Of a stretch of 64,000 nt of DNA, positions 1 through 8,986 are shown in pieces. The notes beneath the pieces were generated by a model. The model was not told where the DNA came from and searched no databases. It was given only the letters and a program-made list of their open reading frames with translations. Source of the DNA: an uncultured Alphaproteobacteria bacterium (GTDB taxonomy: Bacteria; Pseudomonadota; Alphaproteobacteria; UBA8366; GCA-2717185); the NCBI GenBank assembly GCA_943788635.1, contig CALSRA010000003.1, positions 62,001 through 126,000 on the forward strand, written 5' to 3'. The first letter of the stretch is position 1; the number at the start of each line of letters is the position of its first letter. Made by a program: the position numbers and the translations under genes.

Positions 1-663
1 ATTGACGTCGGGATGGGCGCGGGCGAGATCGGTGAGTTCGCCGAGCTGGGTAAAATAGACCCAGGCATCGAGCGACAGGTTCAGCGAGGTCAACACGCCA
101 AGCCCGGTGCGGAAGTCATCGCGCGCATACAGGCCGGCACCGGTGTCAGCGTGGTGGCTGTTGCCGACGGTGGGGTTCGCGTGCCAGTTCGCCGCGTGCC
201 GCACCCCGCGAAAGCGCCCGCCACCCGCATGGATCATCGCTTCCAGTGGTGCCCGGGCGTCTTCGCCACGGGTGAGGTCGGTGAAGCCGACGATACCGTT
301 CGCGGCCATGGTGGTGCCGTACTGGCCGCTTTCGCACATCGCGGCGATCCCGGCGGCGAATTCCACCTCACCGACCGCGCGCATCGCTTCCGGCCCTTTT
401 GCCCGATACATCGATCCGCATTCGGCGAAAACCGAGCCGATAATGTTATGGCCGGTACTGGTATCCGCCAGGAAGTCCGGCAGCAGGTAGTGGCGGTTCG
501 GCCGATCCCAGAAATGCTGGTGCGTGTCGATGATCGGCAGATCCGGATCAAGGATCTCTTCGGGTTCCGCCTTCGTCAGCCAGTCGGGGCGTAACGGGTG
601 GATCTGGCCATAGGCGCCGGGTACCGGCGTATCGGATAATGGGCTGCGTTCGTCGGTCATCAT
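1..663 (-). CDS. amidohydrolase family protein (COG3618-like), 3' end off the window
   Basis: This frame is open without a stop from the start codon to base 1, which is why the ORF track omits it; the C-terminus lies outside the window. The residues around 35-50 read DLPIIDTHQHFWDRPNRHY, the metal-binding D-x-H-x-H signature that opens the TIM barrel of the amidohydrolase_2 family, which includes 2-pyrone-4,6-dicarboxylate lactonase-like enzymes. Later parts (GFTDLTRGEDA, FRGVRH) also fit that family. Two tandem ATGs (663 and 660) are possible starts, with GGGGGA a few bases upstream. These enzymes hydrolyse lactones or amides in the cytoplasm; the substrate cannot be named from sequence. It is divergent from the thiolase-like gene. 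Confidence 0.8.
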   Translation of the reverse strand, partial: MMTDERSPLSDTPVPGAYGQIHPLRPDWLTKAEPEEILDPDLPIIDTHQHFWDRPNRHYLLPDFLADTSTGHNIIGSVFAECGSMYRAKGPEAMRAVGEVEFAAGIAAMCESGQYGTTMAANGIVGFTDLTRGEDARAPLEAMIHAGGGRFRGVRHAANWHANPTVGNSHHADTGAGLYARDDFRTGLGVLTSLNLSLDAWVYFTQLGELTDLARAHPDVN

Positions 664-779
664 GTGTTCCCCCGGCGGAATTGATTGCGCGGAACGGTAG
701 TGGCTGGCGTGGCTTGCCGCAAGCCGGGCCGCACCGGTACAGTTCCCGCACGAACCCTCCCACCGTATGAGGCCAAGCC

Positions 780-2318
780 ATGATTGATCCCCGCACTCCC
801 ATCCTTGTCGGCTGCGGCCAGGTGACCGACCTGGAAACCCCGCCGGAAAAGGGCCAGTCGGCCATCGACATGATCGAACGCGCGGCGCGGCTGGCGGCGG
901 CGGATACGGGTGCCGGCGACGCGGTCCTGAACGGGCTCGATTCACTGTGCATCCTGCGGCTCTACACGGATACGAGCTGGCGCTTCGAATCGCCCTTCGG
1001 CCGTTGCAACAATCCTCCGGCGGCGGTGGCCAAACGGCTTGGTACCGCGCCGGGGCGGCTGCAATACACCTCGCCCGGCGGGAATATGCCGCAATACATG
1101 GTCAACCGCACGGCGGAGGAAATCGCGCGCGGTGAGATCGAGATGGCGCTGATCGGCGGCGGCGAGGCGCTGCGCACCCAGCGCGGGGCGCGCAAGGCCG
1201 GGATCGAGATCGACTGGAATGAGGAAGCCGAGGGCGCATACGAGGAGCTGGGCGACATGCGCCCCGGCGTCAATGACTACGAAATGCGCCACGGCATGCG
1301 CGCGCCGATCTTCAACTACCCGCTGTTCGAAAACGCTATCCGCGCCGACCGGGGCCGGGGCGCCGCCGAACACCAGCAGGCCATCGGCAATCTGCTGGCG
1401 GGCTATGCAAAGGTCGCCCACGACAACCCGCTGGCGGTGCGGCGCGAAGGATTCACGGCGGAACAGATCGCCACGGTGTCGGCGGATAACCGGTATATCG
1501 GCTTCCCCTATACGCGGTTGATGAATTCCAACCCCTATATCGACCAGTCGGCGGCGGTGATCATGACCAGCGTCGGCAAGGCGCGGGAACTGGGCATCGA
1601 CCCGTCAAAATGGGTTTACCTGCATGGCTGTGGCGATGGCTGGGACCACTGGTGGCTTACCGAACGGGTGAACTACCATTCCTCCCCCGCGATCCGTACC
1701 GTGGGCGGGCCGGGCCTTCGGCATGGCCGGCAAGACCCCGGCGGATATGGATTTCCTCGACCTGTACAGCTGCTTCCCGGCGGCGATCCAGATCGGCGCG
1801 CAGGAAATCGGTATTGCGGAGGACGACCCGCGCGGGCTGACGGTGACGGGCGGACTGCCGTTCTTTGGCGGGCCGGGCAACAATTACGTCACCCATTCCA
1901 TCGCCGAGATGATGAACAAGGTACGCGGCAAGCCCGGCAGCTTCGGGCTGTGCACGGCGAACGGCCATAACGTGACCAAACACGGCGCCGGTATCTATTC
2001 GACGACGCCGAACCGAAGGTTCCTGGCAGCGCGAAGACCCGGCATTGGGGCAGGCGGGAAATCGACGCCATGCCCAAACCGCCGCTGACCGAGCAGGCCA
2101 ACGGCGCGGCCCGGATCGAAACCTGGACGGTGATGCACCGCCCGGACGGCCCGGAACTCGGCATCGTCATCGGCCGGCTGGACGAAGGAAACGTGCGCTT
2201 CGTCGCCAATACGCCGTCAGATATGGCGACCCTGATGGAGCTGCAGGAAAACGGCGATGTGGGACGGCCGGGCATGGTGACCCATACGGACGGGCAGAAC
2301 GTGTTTGTGCCGGGGTAG
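780..2318 (+). CDS. thiolase-like protein (TLP1 type), three apparent frameshifts
   Basis: The start MIDPRTPILVGCGQV and the body of roughly 510 residues match the acetyl-CoA acetyltransferase/SCP2-thiolase-like superfamily. Three frames must be joined: residues to SSPAIRT in the first frame, then MAGKTPADMDFLDLYSCFPA to YSTTP in the second, and MPKPPLTEQANGAARIE to the stop. The breaks fall near 1705-1712, 2012 and 2051, each equivalent to one inserted base. The C-terminal 80 residues resemble the extra domain of type-1 thiolase-like proteins. At the position where thiolases carry the nucleophilic Cys the sequence reads TSPGGNMPQYMVN, with no Cys, so classical thiolase chemistry is doubtful. 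The role is probably in acyl-CoA metabolism. It may be a pseudogene, but sequencing error is more likely. Confidence 0.75.
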
Positions 2319-2327
2319 GGCTTGTTT

Positions 2328-4037
2328 TTATTCGCAAACCGTCGTCGCAGATTTACGCAATCTGCTAGGGGTTTGCTTCAGTGCCCCGCCGCCCAAAATC
2401 CCCGTCTTTACGTTGTAATCGACGGCGATGCCGTAATTCGGGTCGTCGTCTGAATCGACGATGAGCTGCCCGGCGCGGTTCAGCAGCTGGTGGCAGTCAT
2501 GCGACAGGTGGCGGAGCTGCAACGATTTGCCTTCCGCCTCGTAGCGCATGGCGAGCGCCTCGATTGCCTGCAGGGCGGACTGGTCGACGACGCGGCTTTC
2601 ATCGAAATCGACGATGACGGCGGCGCGGGGTCTTCGGCCGGTTTGAAGAATTCTGCGAAGCCGTCGGTCGAACCGAAGAACAGCGGCCCCTCGATCTGGT
2701 AGACCTTGGCGCCTTCGGGCGTGATATGGGTGCGGGCGTGGATTCGGGTCGCGTTGTTCCAGGCATAGGCCAGCGCGGAGACGATGACGCCGACCACGAC
2801 CGCGACGGCCAGGTCGGCTGCCACCCGTGACGATGGTCACCAGGAACATCACCAGCGCGTCGGTGAGTGGGATGCGCTTCAGGATCGTGACACTTTGCCA
2901 GGCAAAGGTACCGATGACGACCATGAACATCACGCCGACCAGGGCTGCCAGCGGGATCTGCTCGATCAGACTGGAGGCAACGAGGATGAAGACCAGCAGG
3001 AACAGCGCGGCGGAAATGCCGGACATGCGGGTGCGGCCGCCGGATTTCATGTTGATCATCGATTGGCCGATCATGGCGCAGCCGCCCATGCCGCCGAAGA
3101 ATCCGGGGTGACGGTGTTGGACACGCCCTGGGCGATGCATTCCTGCGAGGCGCCGCCGCTCTTGCCGGTGATTTCGCCGACGAGGTTGAGCGTCAGCAGG
3201 CTTTCGATCAGCCCGATGGCGGCGAGGATCGCGGCATAGGGGAAGATGATCCGCAAGGTTTCCAGCGTCAGCGGGACCATGGGAATATGGAAGTCCCGGC
3301 AAACCGCCCTTGATTGAGGCGAGGTCGCCGACGCGCGGCACATCGATACCGAACGCAATGACGATGGCAACGACCACGAGGATGCCCGCCAGTGGCGCGG
3401 GGATGACAGTGGTGATCTTGGGGACGAGCCAGATGATGGCCATGGTCAGCGCGACCAGTCCCAGCATGTAGATCAGGGGCCAGCCGGTCATCCAGACCTT
3501 GACGCCGTCCGGTCCCGGTACCTGGAACTGGGTCAGCTGGGCCAGGAAAATGACGATGGCCAGCCCGTTGACAAAGCCCATCATCACCGGATGCGGCACC
3601 AGCCGGATGAATTTGCCGAGATGAAAAACCCCGGCGAGGATCTGCATGATCCCCATCAGCACGACGGTGGCGAACAGGTATTCGACCCCATGCGCCGCGA
3701 CCAGCGCGACCATTACCACGGCCAGCGCGCCGGTTGCGCCGGAGATCATGCCCGGCCGTCCGCCGATCAGCGCGGTGATCAGCCCGACGATGAACGCGGC
3801 GTATAGTCCGACCAGCGGATGAACCCCGGCAACGAAGGCAAAGGCGACCGCTTCCGGCACCAGCGCCAGCGCGACGGTCAGGCCGGACAGGATTTCGGTT
3901 TTGATGCGGCCAAAGGAATAGGCCGGCGCGCCATCGTCGTCATTGGTCGTAAAGCCGTCGGCGAATGCCGCTAGCGTTGCTCTGATCACTGGATTTTGCC
4001 CGTGTTTGGGGGGGGAATGGAAATATGGGGTGTTCAT
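2328..4037 (-). CDS. SulP-family sulfate/anion permease with STAS domain, four apparent frameshifts
   Basis: The N-terminal half is a clean SulP transporter: [41 protein letters not shown], then many hydrophobic helices. The C-terminus ([20 protein letters not shown]) is a STAS domain. Completing the protein requires joins near 3297 (extra G), 3108 (CCCC for CC), 2815 (extra G) and 2630 (one base missing); the missing pieces are visible in the other frames ([20 protein letters not shown] and [20 protein letters not shown]). Repaired length is about 568 residues, normal for SulP. The start ATG at 4037 begins [13 protein letters not shown]; the longer ORF-track start adds an implausible leader. 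The last residues ([12 protein letters not shown]) are encoded by the 43-bp palindromic repeat at the 3' end. It imports sulfate or bicarbonate-like anions across the inner membrane. Confidence 0.8.
   Translation of the reverse strand: MNTPYFHSPPKHGQNPVIRATLAAFADGFTTNDDDGAPAYSFGRIKTEILSGLTVALALVPEAVAFAFVAGVHPLVGLYAAFIVGLITALIGGRPGMISGATGALAVVMVALVAAHGVEYLFATVVLMGIMQILAGVFHLGKFIRLVPHPVMMGFVNGLAIVIFLAQLTQFQVPGPDGVKVWMTGWPLIYMLGLVALTMAIIWLVPKITTVIPAPLAGILVVVAIVIAFGIDVPRVGDLASIKGGLPGLPYSHGPADAGNLADHLPLCRDPRRHRADRKPADAQPRRRNHRQERRRLAGMHRPGRVQHRHPGFFGGMGGCAMIGQSMINMKSGGRTRMSGISAALFLLVFILVASSLIEQIPLAALVGVMFMVVIGTFAWQSVTILKRIPLTDALVMFLVTIVTGGSRPGRRGRGRRHRLRAGLCLEQRDPNPRPHPYHARRRQGLPDRGAAVLRFDRRLRRILQTGRRPRAAVIVDFDESRVVDQSALQAIEALAMRYEAEGKSLQLRHLSHDCHQLLNRAGQLIVDSDDDPNYGIAVDYNVKTGILGGGALKQTPSRLRKSATTVCE
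2334..2376. repeat. 43-bp palindromic repeat, copy 1
   Basis: Arms GCAAACC and GGTTTGC enclose a second stem GCAGATT/AATCTGC. The element lies between the convergent thiolase-like and SulP genes and overlaps the SulP 3' end. An ungapped match of 32 of 43 bases is found at 38098-38140, also between convergent genes. Confidence 0.6.
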
Positions 4038-4178
4038 AGAGCATTGCCCTGTGATTGCAAAAACAAACGACACCGGGTTCTTATCGCGAATTTGGTTTAC
4101 ATCCGGTAAGGATTGTCTATTCCAGTGATATTGCCGGTATTGGCACAAACCGTCTCACAAGCCAGGGATAGACGACGC

Positions 4179-5364
4179 ATGAAGACGTACATCATATCGC
4201 TTCGGATCGCGGTGGCGTTCTGGTTGCTGCTGGTGCCGATTCGTACGGCGGTGGCGGCCTTGCCGGCACCCGAAGACAGCTATCTGGCCGGCTATGTCTC
4301 CGCCATTGTGGTGCGGGAGTTCGAAATCGCCAATCCGGCGGTGACGGTTACCGGCGGCTTCGTGATTATCCGGGCGTCTGCGCTGACGGAGATTGAACGG
4401 GATCGACTGAAAACGGCGATCGCGGAATTGAACGGGGTGATCGCGGTACGGATCGAATCCGGTGCCGCGGCCGAGATGCTGTCCAAATCGTCGTCGGTGG
4501 CGAAGACGGCGTCGCCCGTTACCACCGGGGAATCCGAAAAGGCGAAGACTGTACCGGCATTGCCCGAAGACGCGCGCGGGCTGGAACCGCTGCCGGGTGG
4601 CCGGTTGTTCAACCCGCTATGGGCGGATCCCCGCTGGGCGCATTTTTCCGCCGCCTACAATAATTATCTGGGCGATGAAGAAATAAACGATGTCGGGTGC
4701 CGTCAGTTTCGGTGAATCGTTCGGATTGCTGGGTGGTAGTGCCGGTACACATGGCCGCTGGCAGATCGACTTTCAGGCAGCCGTCTTTGGTGTTTTCGAC
4801 CTCAACGCGGAATCCAAGGATCTGGTCAATGCGGATTACTGGGTCGGCATCCCGGTCAGTTACCGGAACGGTAATTTTTCGGCCATGGCGCGGGTCTTTC
4901 ACCAGAGCTCGCATCTGGGCGATGAGTTTCTGCTGCGTCGTCAGAATATCGACCGGGTTAATCTGAGCTATGAATCGATTGACCTGAAAACGTCGTATGA
5001 GTTCGATAACGGGTTCCGTCTGTATGGCGGTGCGGGTTACCTGTTCCACCGGGAGCCGGCTGACCTGGAACCATGGTCGACCCAGATCGGTACGGAATAT
5101 GCCTTTCCCATGACCTATAAGCTGCCGTTCTTCGGCACGGCGCTGCGCCCGGTTGCCGCGGCGGACCTGCAGAACCGGCAGGAAAACAACTGGCGCGCCG
5201 ACCTGTCGCTGCGCGGCGGAATCCAGTTCGAAAACCCGGTCGCGAAAAGTCAGCAGGTGCAGTTGATGATGCTGGAATACTTCAACGGTCGCAGCCCGAA
5301 TGGCCAGTTTTATGATCGTGCCATCGAATATGTCGGGCTGGGGATGCACGTATATCTGGATTGA
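4179..5364 (+). CDS. DUF1207 family envelope protein, one apparent frameshift
   Basis: The protein begins with a signal peptide (MKTYIISLRIAVAFWLLLV, cleavage after a VAA-type site). A BON-like segment of about 50 residues follows (YVSAIVVREFEIANPAVTVT ... IAELNGVIAVRIE), then a linker, then a DUF1207 domain (LFNPLWADPRWAHFSAAYNN, VSFGESFGL, ADYWVGIPVSYR, FHQSSHLGDEF). The reading frame breaks at the GGG at 4695-4697: with GG the text runs on as NDVGAVSFGESF into the second ORF. Repaired length is about 394 residues. DUF1207 has no assigned function; the alternating aromatic strands in its C-terminal part look like an outer-membrane or periplasmic beta structure. ATG 4179 is chosen because it puts the signal peptide at the N-terminus. 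It is divergent from sulP and converges on the saccharopine-dehydrogenase-like gene. Confidence 0.75.
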
Positions 5365-5376
5365 TCAGTGTTCGTG

Positions 5377-5461
5377 CCAGGTGATCTTCATCACCAGCAT
5401 TCCCAGGTGATCTTCATCACCAGCATTCCCAGTGATCTTCATCACCAGCATTCCCAGGTGA
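5377..5461. repeat. 26-bp direct tandem repeat, three full units plus a partial
   Basis: Units start at 5377, 5403 and 5429, with the core CCAGGTGATCTTCATCACCA followed by GCATTC; the third unit is 25 bp because it lacks one G, and a partial fourth unit (CCAGGTGAT) begins at 5454. The repeat carries copies of the last codons and stop codon of the minus-strand gene ending at 5442. It lies in the gap between two convergent genes. Confidence 0.85.
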
Positions 5462-6548
5462 TGTCGAGCGGGGCGAGGGCATCAAGGTATTCGTCCAGGG
5501 TGATGAATCCGACGCAGGGGAAGGCGCCTGCTTCGCTGATTTCCGAGCGCGCGAGCTTCCGGGCCAGCAGGATAGCCGGCATACACGGAATATACGGACC
5601 ATCGCCAGACCGGGCGGTGAGTTCGAAATGGGTGGTCTTGCGGGTGCCGTCTTCGGTGAGGCCGGACAGGTCCATGTGAAAGGCGCTGTCGGCGCTTCCC
5701 AGGCGGTCAAACAACCGGGCCGCTTTCAGGAGCATCGGTGCGAGGCGCGTCAAGTGTCGAACCAGACCAAAGCGGACCAGCCAGGAAATGCCCCATAAGC
5801 CGAGATGCAGAAACGGGATTTCGAGCCTGGCGCGGAACCGGATTGATTTCAATGTGGGGTAACGCCGGGGAAACAGGGTCAGGTCCGGAATATCGCATTG
5901 GCCCAGCAAGCGGCTGCCGAGCTCGCGGTAGCGCCGCCGGGTCAGACCCTGCCATCCGTAGATGCGCCGCAATTCCCCGTCGACCAGCGTTTCGAACGGG
6001 GTGCCCACATAGGTCAGGATCGCGGCTGTGGTCGCCAGTCCGCGGTTGGTTTGCTGTGCCGTTGCGATGCCGTAATCGAGGGTGTCCAGAACGTCGAATG
6101 CCGCGCCGTAATGGTCGGCCAGCGCCGCGGTCAGGCAGGGGACGGAACTGGCCCCGCTGATGGCGGTGACGTCCTGCTGCGACGCGCTGTCGTGCAGGCG
6201 GCTAATATTGCAGACGAATTCGCGGCCATCTGCCAGGTCGATATAGTGGCAGCCCTGCGCGATGCAGGCTTCGGCGACCGTGTATCCCTGTCCCTGAAAG
6301 GGGCCGGAGGTATGGATGACGATATCCGGCGCGATGCGGCGCAGCGCCGATGCGATATCGGTGGTGATATCCAGTGCTGTGGGCATGACCGGATTGCCCG
6401 CATCGGTGATGGTCCCGCAAAATTCCTGCGCCCGGGCAAGCGACCGCCCTGCGACGATGATTTCCATATCAGGTTCGCGGGCCAGCGTTCTGGCGATGAA
6501 GCCGCCGAAATTGCCGTATCCGCCGATGATGAGAACGCGCGCCGTCAT
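5442..6548 (-). CDS. saccharopine dehydrogenase-like NAD(P)-binding protein
   Basis: The N-terminus MTARVLIIGGYGNFGGFIAR is a Rossmann dinucleotide-binding motif typical of the saccharopine dehydrogenase NADP-binding family; TSGPFQGQGYTVAEACIAQG and YIDLADGREF are also characteristic of this group. The length is 368 residues. ATG 6548 overlaps the stop of the upstream DCC-DUF4166 gene by four bases (ATGA), so it is translationally coupled as the last gene of a three-gene operon with DUF2269 and DCC-DUF4166. The longer ORF-track start is not supported. The family reduces or oxidises unknown substrates; true saccharopine activity is not implied. The stop lies inside the 26-bp tandem repeat. Confidence 0.8.
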   Translation of the reverse strand: MTARVLIIGGYGNFGGFIARTLAREPDMEIIVAGRSLARAQEFCGTITDAGNPVMPTALDITTDIASALRRIAPDIVIHTSGPFQGQGYTVAEACIAQGCHYIDLADGREFVCNISRLHDSASQQDVTAISGASSVPCLTAALADHYGAAFDVLDTLDYGIATAQQTNRGLATTAAILTYVGTPFETLVDGELRRIYGWQGLTRRRYRELGSRLLGQCDIPDLTLFPRRYPTLKSIRFRARLEIPFLHLGLWGISWLVRFGLVRHLTRLAPMLLKAARLFDRLGSADSAFHMDLSGLTEDGTRKTTHFELTARSGDGPYIPCMPAILLARKLARSEISEAGAFPCVGFITLDEYLDALAPLDITWECW

Positions 6549-7564
6549 GTCAGTTGCATCTTGGTGATTGTGAACCGGCCGGCATAGCCGTAGGTGCTGC
6601 CCCATCGGGGATGGGTGATTTCCATGTGCATATCGAAGGTGTCGTCATCGACCGCAGTTTCTTCCGCATGCCCGCGACCGAACAGGGGTTCGAGCGGCAA
6701 CGGGATATCGTGGCTGCAGAAGCGCAGGATAAACCCTTTGTGGCGCAGGACGACCTTGTCGTTCTCCCAGGTATACGCCGCGCGCCAGCCGAGACCGAAG
6801 GGCATGATCTCGACCATCTCATTGCCGCCACGCGGGAGCAGGCGGGAGTGAAACCGGTAAGGCTCGCGGCCCTGAAAGCGGAAGACCCGGTTGAAGTGAA
6901 AAGCGGGTGTGTCGCGGTCACTCTCAAACCGGACTGTCGCCGGAACGTCGCGCGTCGTGAACGGGGGAATGCCGCCCATCAGGGCCAGCACCGGGCTGAG
7001 CAGTCGTATCGGGCGCCGGCGGCGTGGGTGTCGAGAACGCCATCGACGGTCACGATATCGTCGCTATAGGGCCGGTTGGCGTAATGTTTGTGAAATACCG
7101 GCGGCAGGGCTTCCCAATCGGCGCCGAAGATATCCGAAAAAAAGCGGGCGGTCCGCGCGGCCGAGGTTGTCAATTCTGCCGATACGCCGCCGCCGCAGCA
7201 GCGCGTTACGGACGCCGCGCATCCAGGGGTACAGGACGGCGGCAAGCGTATCCGACCAGAACAGCGCCTTGTTGAACAGGTTGAAGGCGCCGCGGGGCGC
7301 GCCGTGCCGGGCCATGAATTTCAGCGCGCTGGGGCCATGATAGAACTGGCCCTGATGGTAGATGACCATGCTCTGGTCGAGGTCGAAGCCGCGGCGGCGA
7401 ATTTCCTGCAGCAGCGGGTCTTCCACCGCGCTGCGGGCATCCAGCGTGTACAATGCCCCGAATCGCTGGCGGATCTGCAGTGCCTGCGCGGCTGCGTTGC
7501 AGATCGGGCAGTCACCGTCATAGACAAACCAGACACCGTCTTCCTTGCCCGGTATCCCGGTCAT
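6545..7564 (-). CDS. DCC thiol-disulfide oxidoreductase / DUF4166 fusion, two apparent frameshifts
   Basis: Residues 10-25 read VWFVYDGDCPICNAAAQ, the DxDCPxC motif of the DCC (DUF393) thioredoxin-like family. After about residue 135 the sequence runs into a DUF4166 domain (FSDIFGADWEALPPVFHKHY, then TRDVPATVRFESD, RGGNEMVEIMPFGLGW, HPRWGSTYGYAGRF). The two parts are in different frames: a run of seven A on the plus strand at 7137-7143 would join them cleanly if it were six, and a second break lies near 7015. Repaired length is about 339 residues. The start overlaps the DUF2269 stop (ATGA) and the end overlaps the next gene, so all three are one operon. Without the repair it would be read as two separate genes, which I consider less likely. 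Confidence 0.7.
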
Positions 7565-8028
7565 GCCGGCTTCACGACCATGAGTCCGAACATGGCGATG
7601 ACCGCGGCGAAGGCGGGTATGCCCAGCAGAAACCAGATACGAAAGAGGCGGTGGTGCCGGTCGGGCAGGGCGGTGCCGTGTTCAAGGCTGGCGGCCGTCA
7701 TGGTTTTCAACTGGATCTGGATCCAGACCACGGGCAACCAGCAGATGCCGGAGAGAGCGAACAGCGCATAGGTCGCGACCAGCCAGAATTCGCCGGGGTC
7801 GAACCCGCCAGCATGGATCAGCCAGAAACCCGTCAGCGGCTGTACGATGACAGCGGGCAGAGTGAAAATGTAATCCGCCGCGACAGTGTAACGGGCGGCA
7901 AAAAGCCGTTCCTGCAGGCTCTCCGCCGCCCGGGATCGCCACATGAAGAAGGCGATCCCCATCCCTGTTCCGAACAGAACCGAAGCACTGACGATATGCG
8001 CTGTCTTGACGGCAAGATACCAGTCCAT
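7561..8028 (-). CDS. DUF2269 family integral membrane protein
   Basis: The 155-residue product starts MDWYLAVKTAHIVSASVLFG and has four hydrophobic segments (about residues 5-25, 50-72, 82-104 and 132-152), matching the DUF2269 predicted membrane protein family. The conserved histidines in KTAHIVSA and the basic loop HHRLFRIWF are visible. It is the first gene of the operon leading into DCC-DUF4166 and the saccharopine-dehydrogenase-like gene, with a four-base stop/start overlap. The function is unknown; pairing with a thioredoxin-fold DCC protein suggests a membrane redox or lipid-related activity, which is inference. Confidence 0.8.
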   Translation of the reverse strand: MDWYLAVKTAHIVSASVLFGTGMGIAFFMWRSRAAESLQERLFAARYTVAADYIFTLPAVIVQPLTGFWLIHAGGFDPGEFWLVATYALFALSGICWLPVVWIQIQLKTMTAASLEHGTALPDRHHRLFRIWFLLGIPAFAAVIAMFGLMVVKPA

Positions 8029-8107
8029 GGCGCTAACATATCATGGAAGTGGTGAAACCATGACCGGGGAACGGCTTTGTAATGTCCGGAACATTGCCTC
8101 GCGCCGG

Positions 8108-8830
8108 TCAGTACATATGCTGGCCGCCATTGATCGACAGGGTCGAGCCGGTGACGAAACCGGCATCGTCGGCGACGAGGAACATGACGCCGCGGGCGAT
8201 GTCATCTGCTGTGCCCAGTCGGCCGACCGGGATGCGTTCCACGATCTTTTCCAGAATATTCGGCGGGACGGAGCGGACCATGTCTGTATCGACATAGCCG
8301 GGCGCGACGGCATTAACCGTGACGCCGACGCCGGCGCCTTCCTGGGCCAGCGCCTTGGTGAAGCCGTGGATGCCGGATTTGGCGGCAGCGTAATTGACCT
8401 GGCCGTATTGGCCCGCCTGACCGTTGATCGAACCGACATTGACAATGCGACCGAATTTGCGTTCGCGCATGCCATGGATAACCGCGTGGCACATGTTGAA
8501 GCATGACCCCAGATTGGTATCGATAACCGCCTGCCATTTTTTATGGTCCATCCGGTGCAGCGTGCCGTCGCGGGTAATCCCGGCGTTGTTGACCAGCACG
8601 TCGACGGGGCCGTGATCGTCCACGACCTTGGCCACACCGGCTTCGCAGGATTCGAAATCGCTGACATCGACCTTGTAAACCGCGATGCCGGTTTGCGTGC
8701 TGAAGGCGGCGGCGGCGTCGTCATTGCTGGCGTAGAACGCCGCGACGCTGTACCCGCTGTCCTTGAGGGTTGTGCTGATCGCGGCGCCGATGCCGCGTGT
8801 CCCGCCCGTTACGATTGCTACGCGTGCCAA
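8108..8830 (-). CDS. phaB: acetoacetyl-CoA reductase-like short-chain dehydrogenase
   Basis: This is a classical SDR of 240 residues: ARVAIVTGGTRGIGAAI (TGxxxGIG cofactor motif), LVNNAGITRD, catalytic Ser in NVGSINGQAGQYGQVNY, YxxxK as YAAAKSG, and the C-terminal SINGGQHMY. The FGRIVNVGSINGQ and NAVAPGYVDTDM text is typical of PhaB/PhbB, which reduces acetoacetyl-CoA to (R)-3-hydroxybutyryl-CoA with NADPH for polyhydroxyalkanoate synthesis. I place the start at TTG 8830 because AAGGAG sits seven bases upstream and the protein then begins (M)ARVAIVTGG as in its relatives; the ORF-track start reads through the ribosome-binding site. No phaA or phaC is adjacent, so FabG-like activity remains possible. 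Confidence 0.75.
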   Translation of the reverse strand: MARVAIVTGGTRGIGAAISTTLKDSGYSVAAFYASNDDAAAAFSTQTGIAVYKVDVSDFESCEAGVAKVVDDHGPVDVLVNNAGITRDGTLHRMDHKKWQAVIDTNLGSCFNMCHAVIHGMRERKFGRIVNVGSINGQAGQYGQVNYAAAKSGIHGFTKALAQEGAGVGVTVNAVAPGYVDTDMVRSVPPNILEKIVERIPVGRLGTADDIARGVMFLVADDAGFVTGSTLSINGGQHMY

Positions 8831-8861
8831 GTTCGTCTCCTTTTGTCCCAAATCTGCGGTT

Positions 8862-8906
8862 CGGCACCATGGTGCCGGATGCCATTATTCATTGGCGGTT
8901 ATAACC
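8862..8906 (-). promoter_or_regulatory. two palindromes upstream of the PhaB-like gene
   Basis: CGGCACCATGGTGCCG (8862-8877) is a perfect 16-bp palindrome about 31 bases upstream of the TTG start, and GGTTATAACC (8897-8906) is a perfect 10-bp palindrome further upstream that contains a TATAAC -10-like hexamer on the minus strand. Together they look like an operator plus promoter; this is inference from symmetry and position. Confidence 0.4.
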
Positions 8907-8986
8907 TTGCCGGCATTGATGTCGCGCAAGTAATTTGCATTTTTATCCGGTAATTCGGCATAGGCCGTGCCGGCATGTCGGACCGG

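Noticed and set aside
5377-5461. CRISPR array
   Set aside because: Units are directly adjacent without spacers and carry coding-end sequence; no cas genes are present.
7064-7245. Separate stand-alone DCC and DUF4166 genes with overlapping ends
   Set aside because: One base less in the A7/T7 run joins the two domains into a smooth fusion, and many other genes here show the same type of break.
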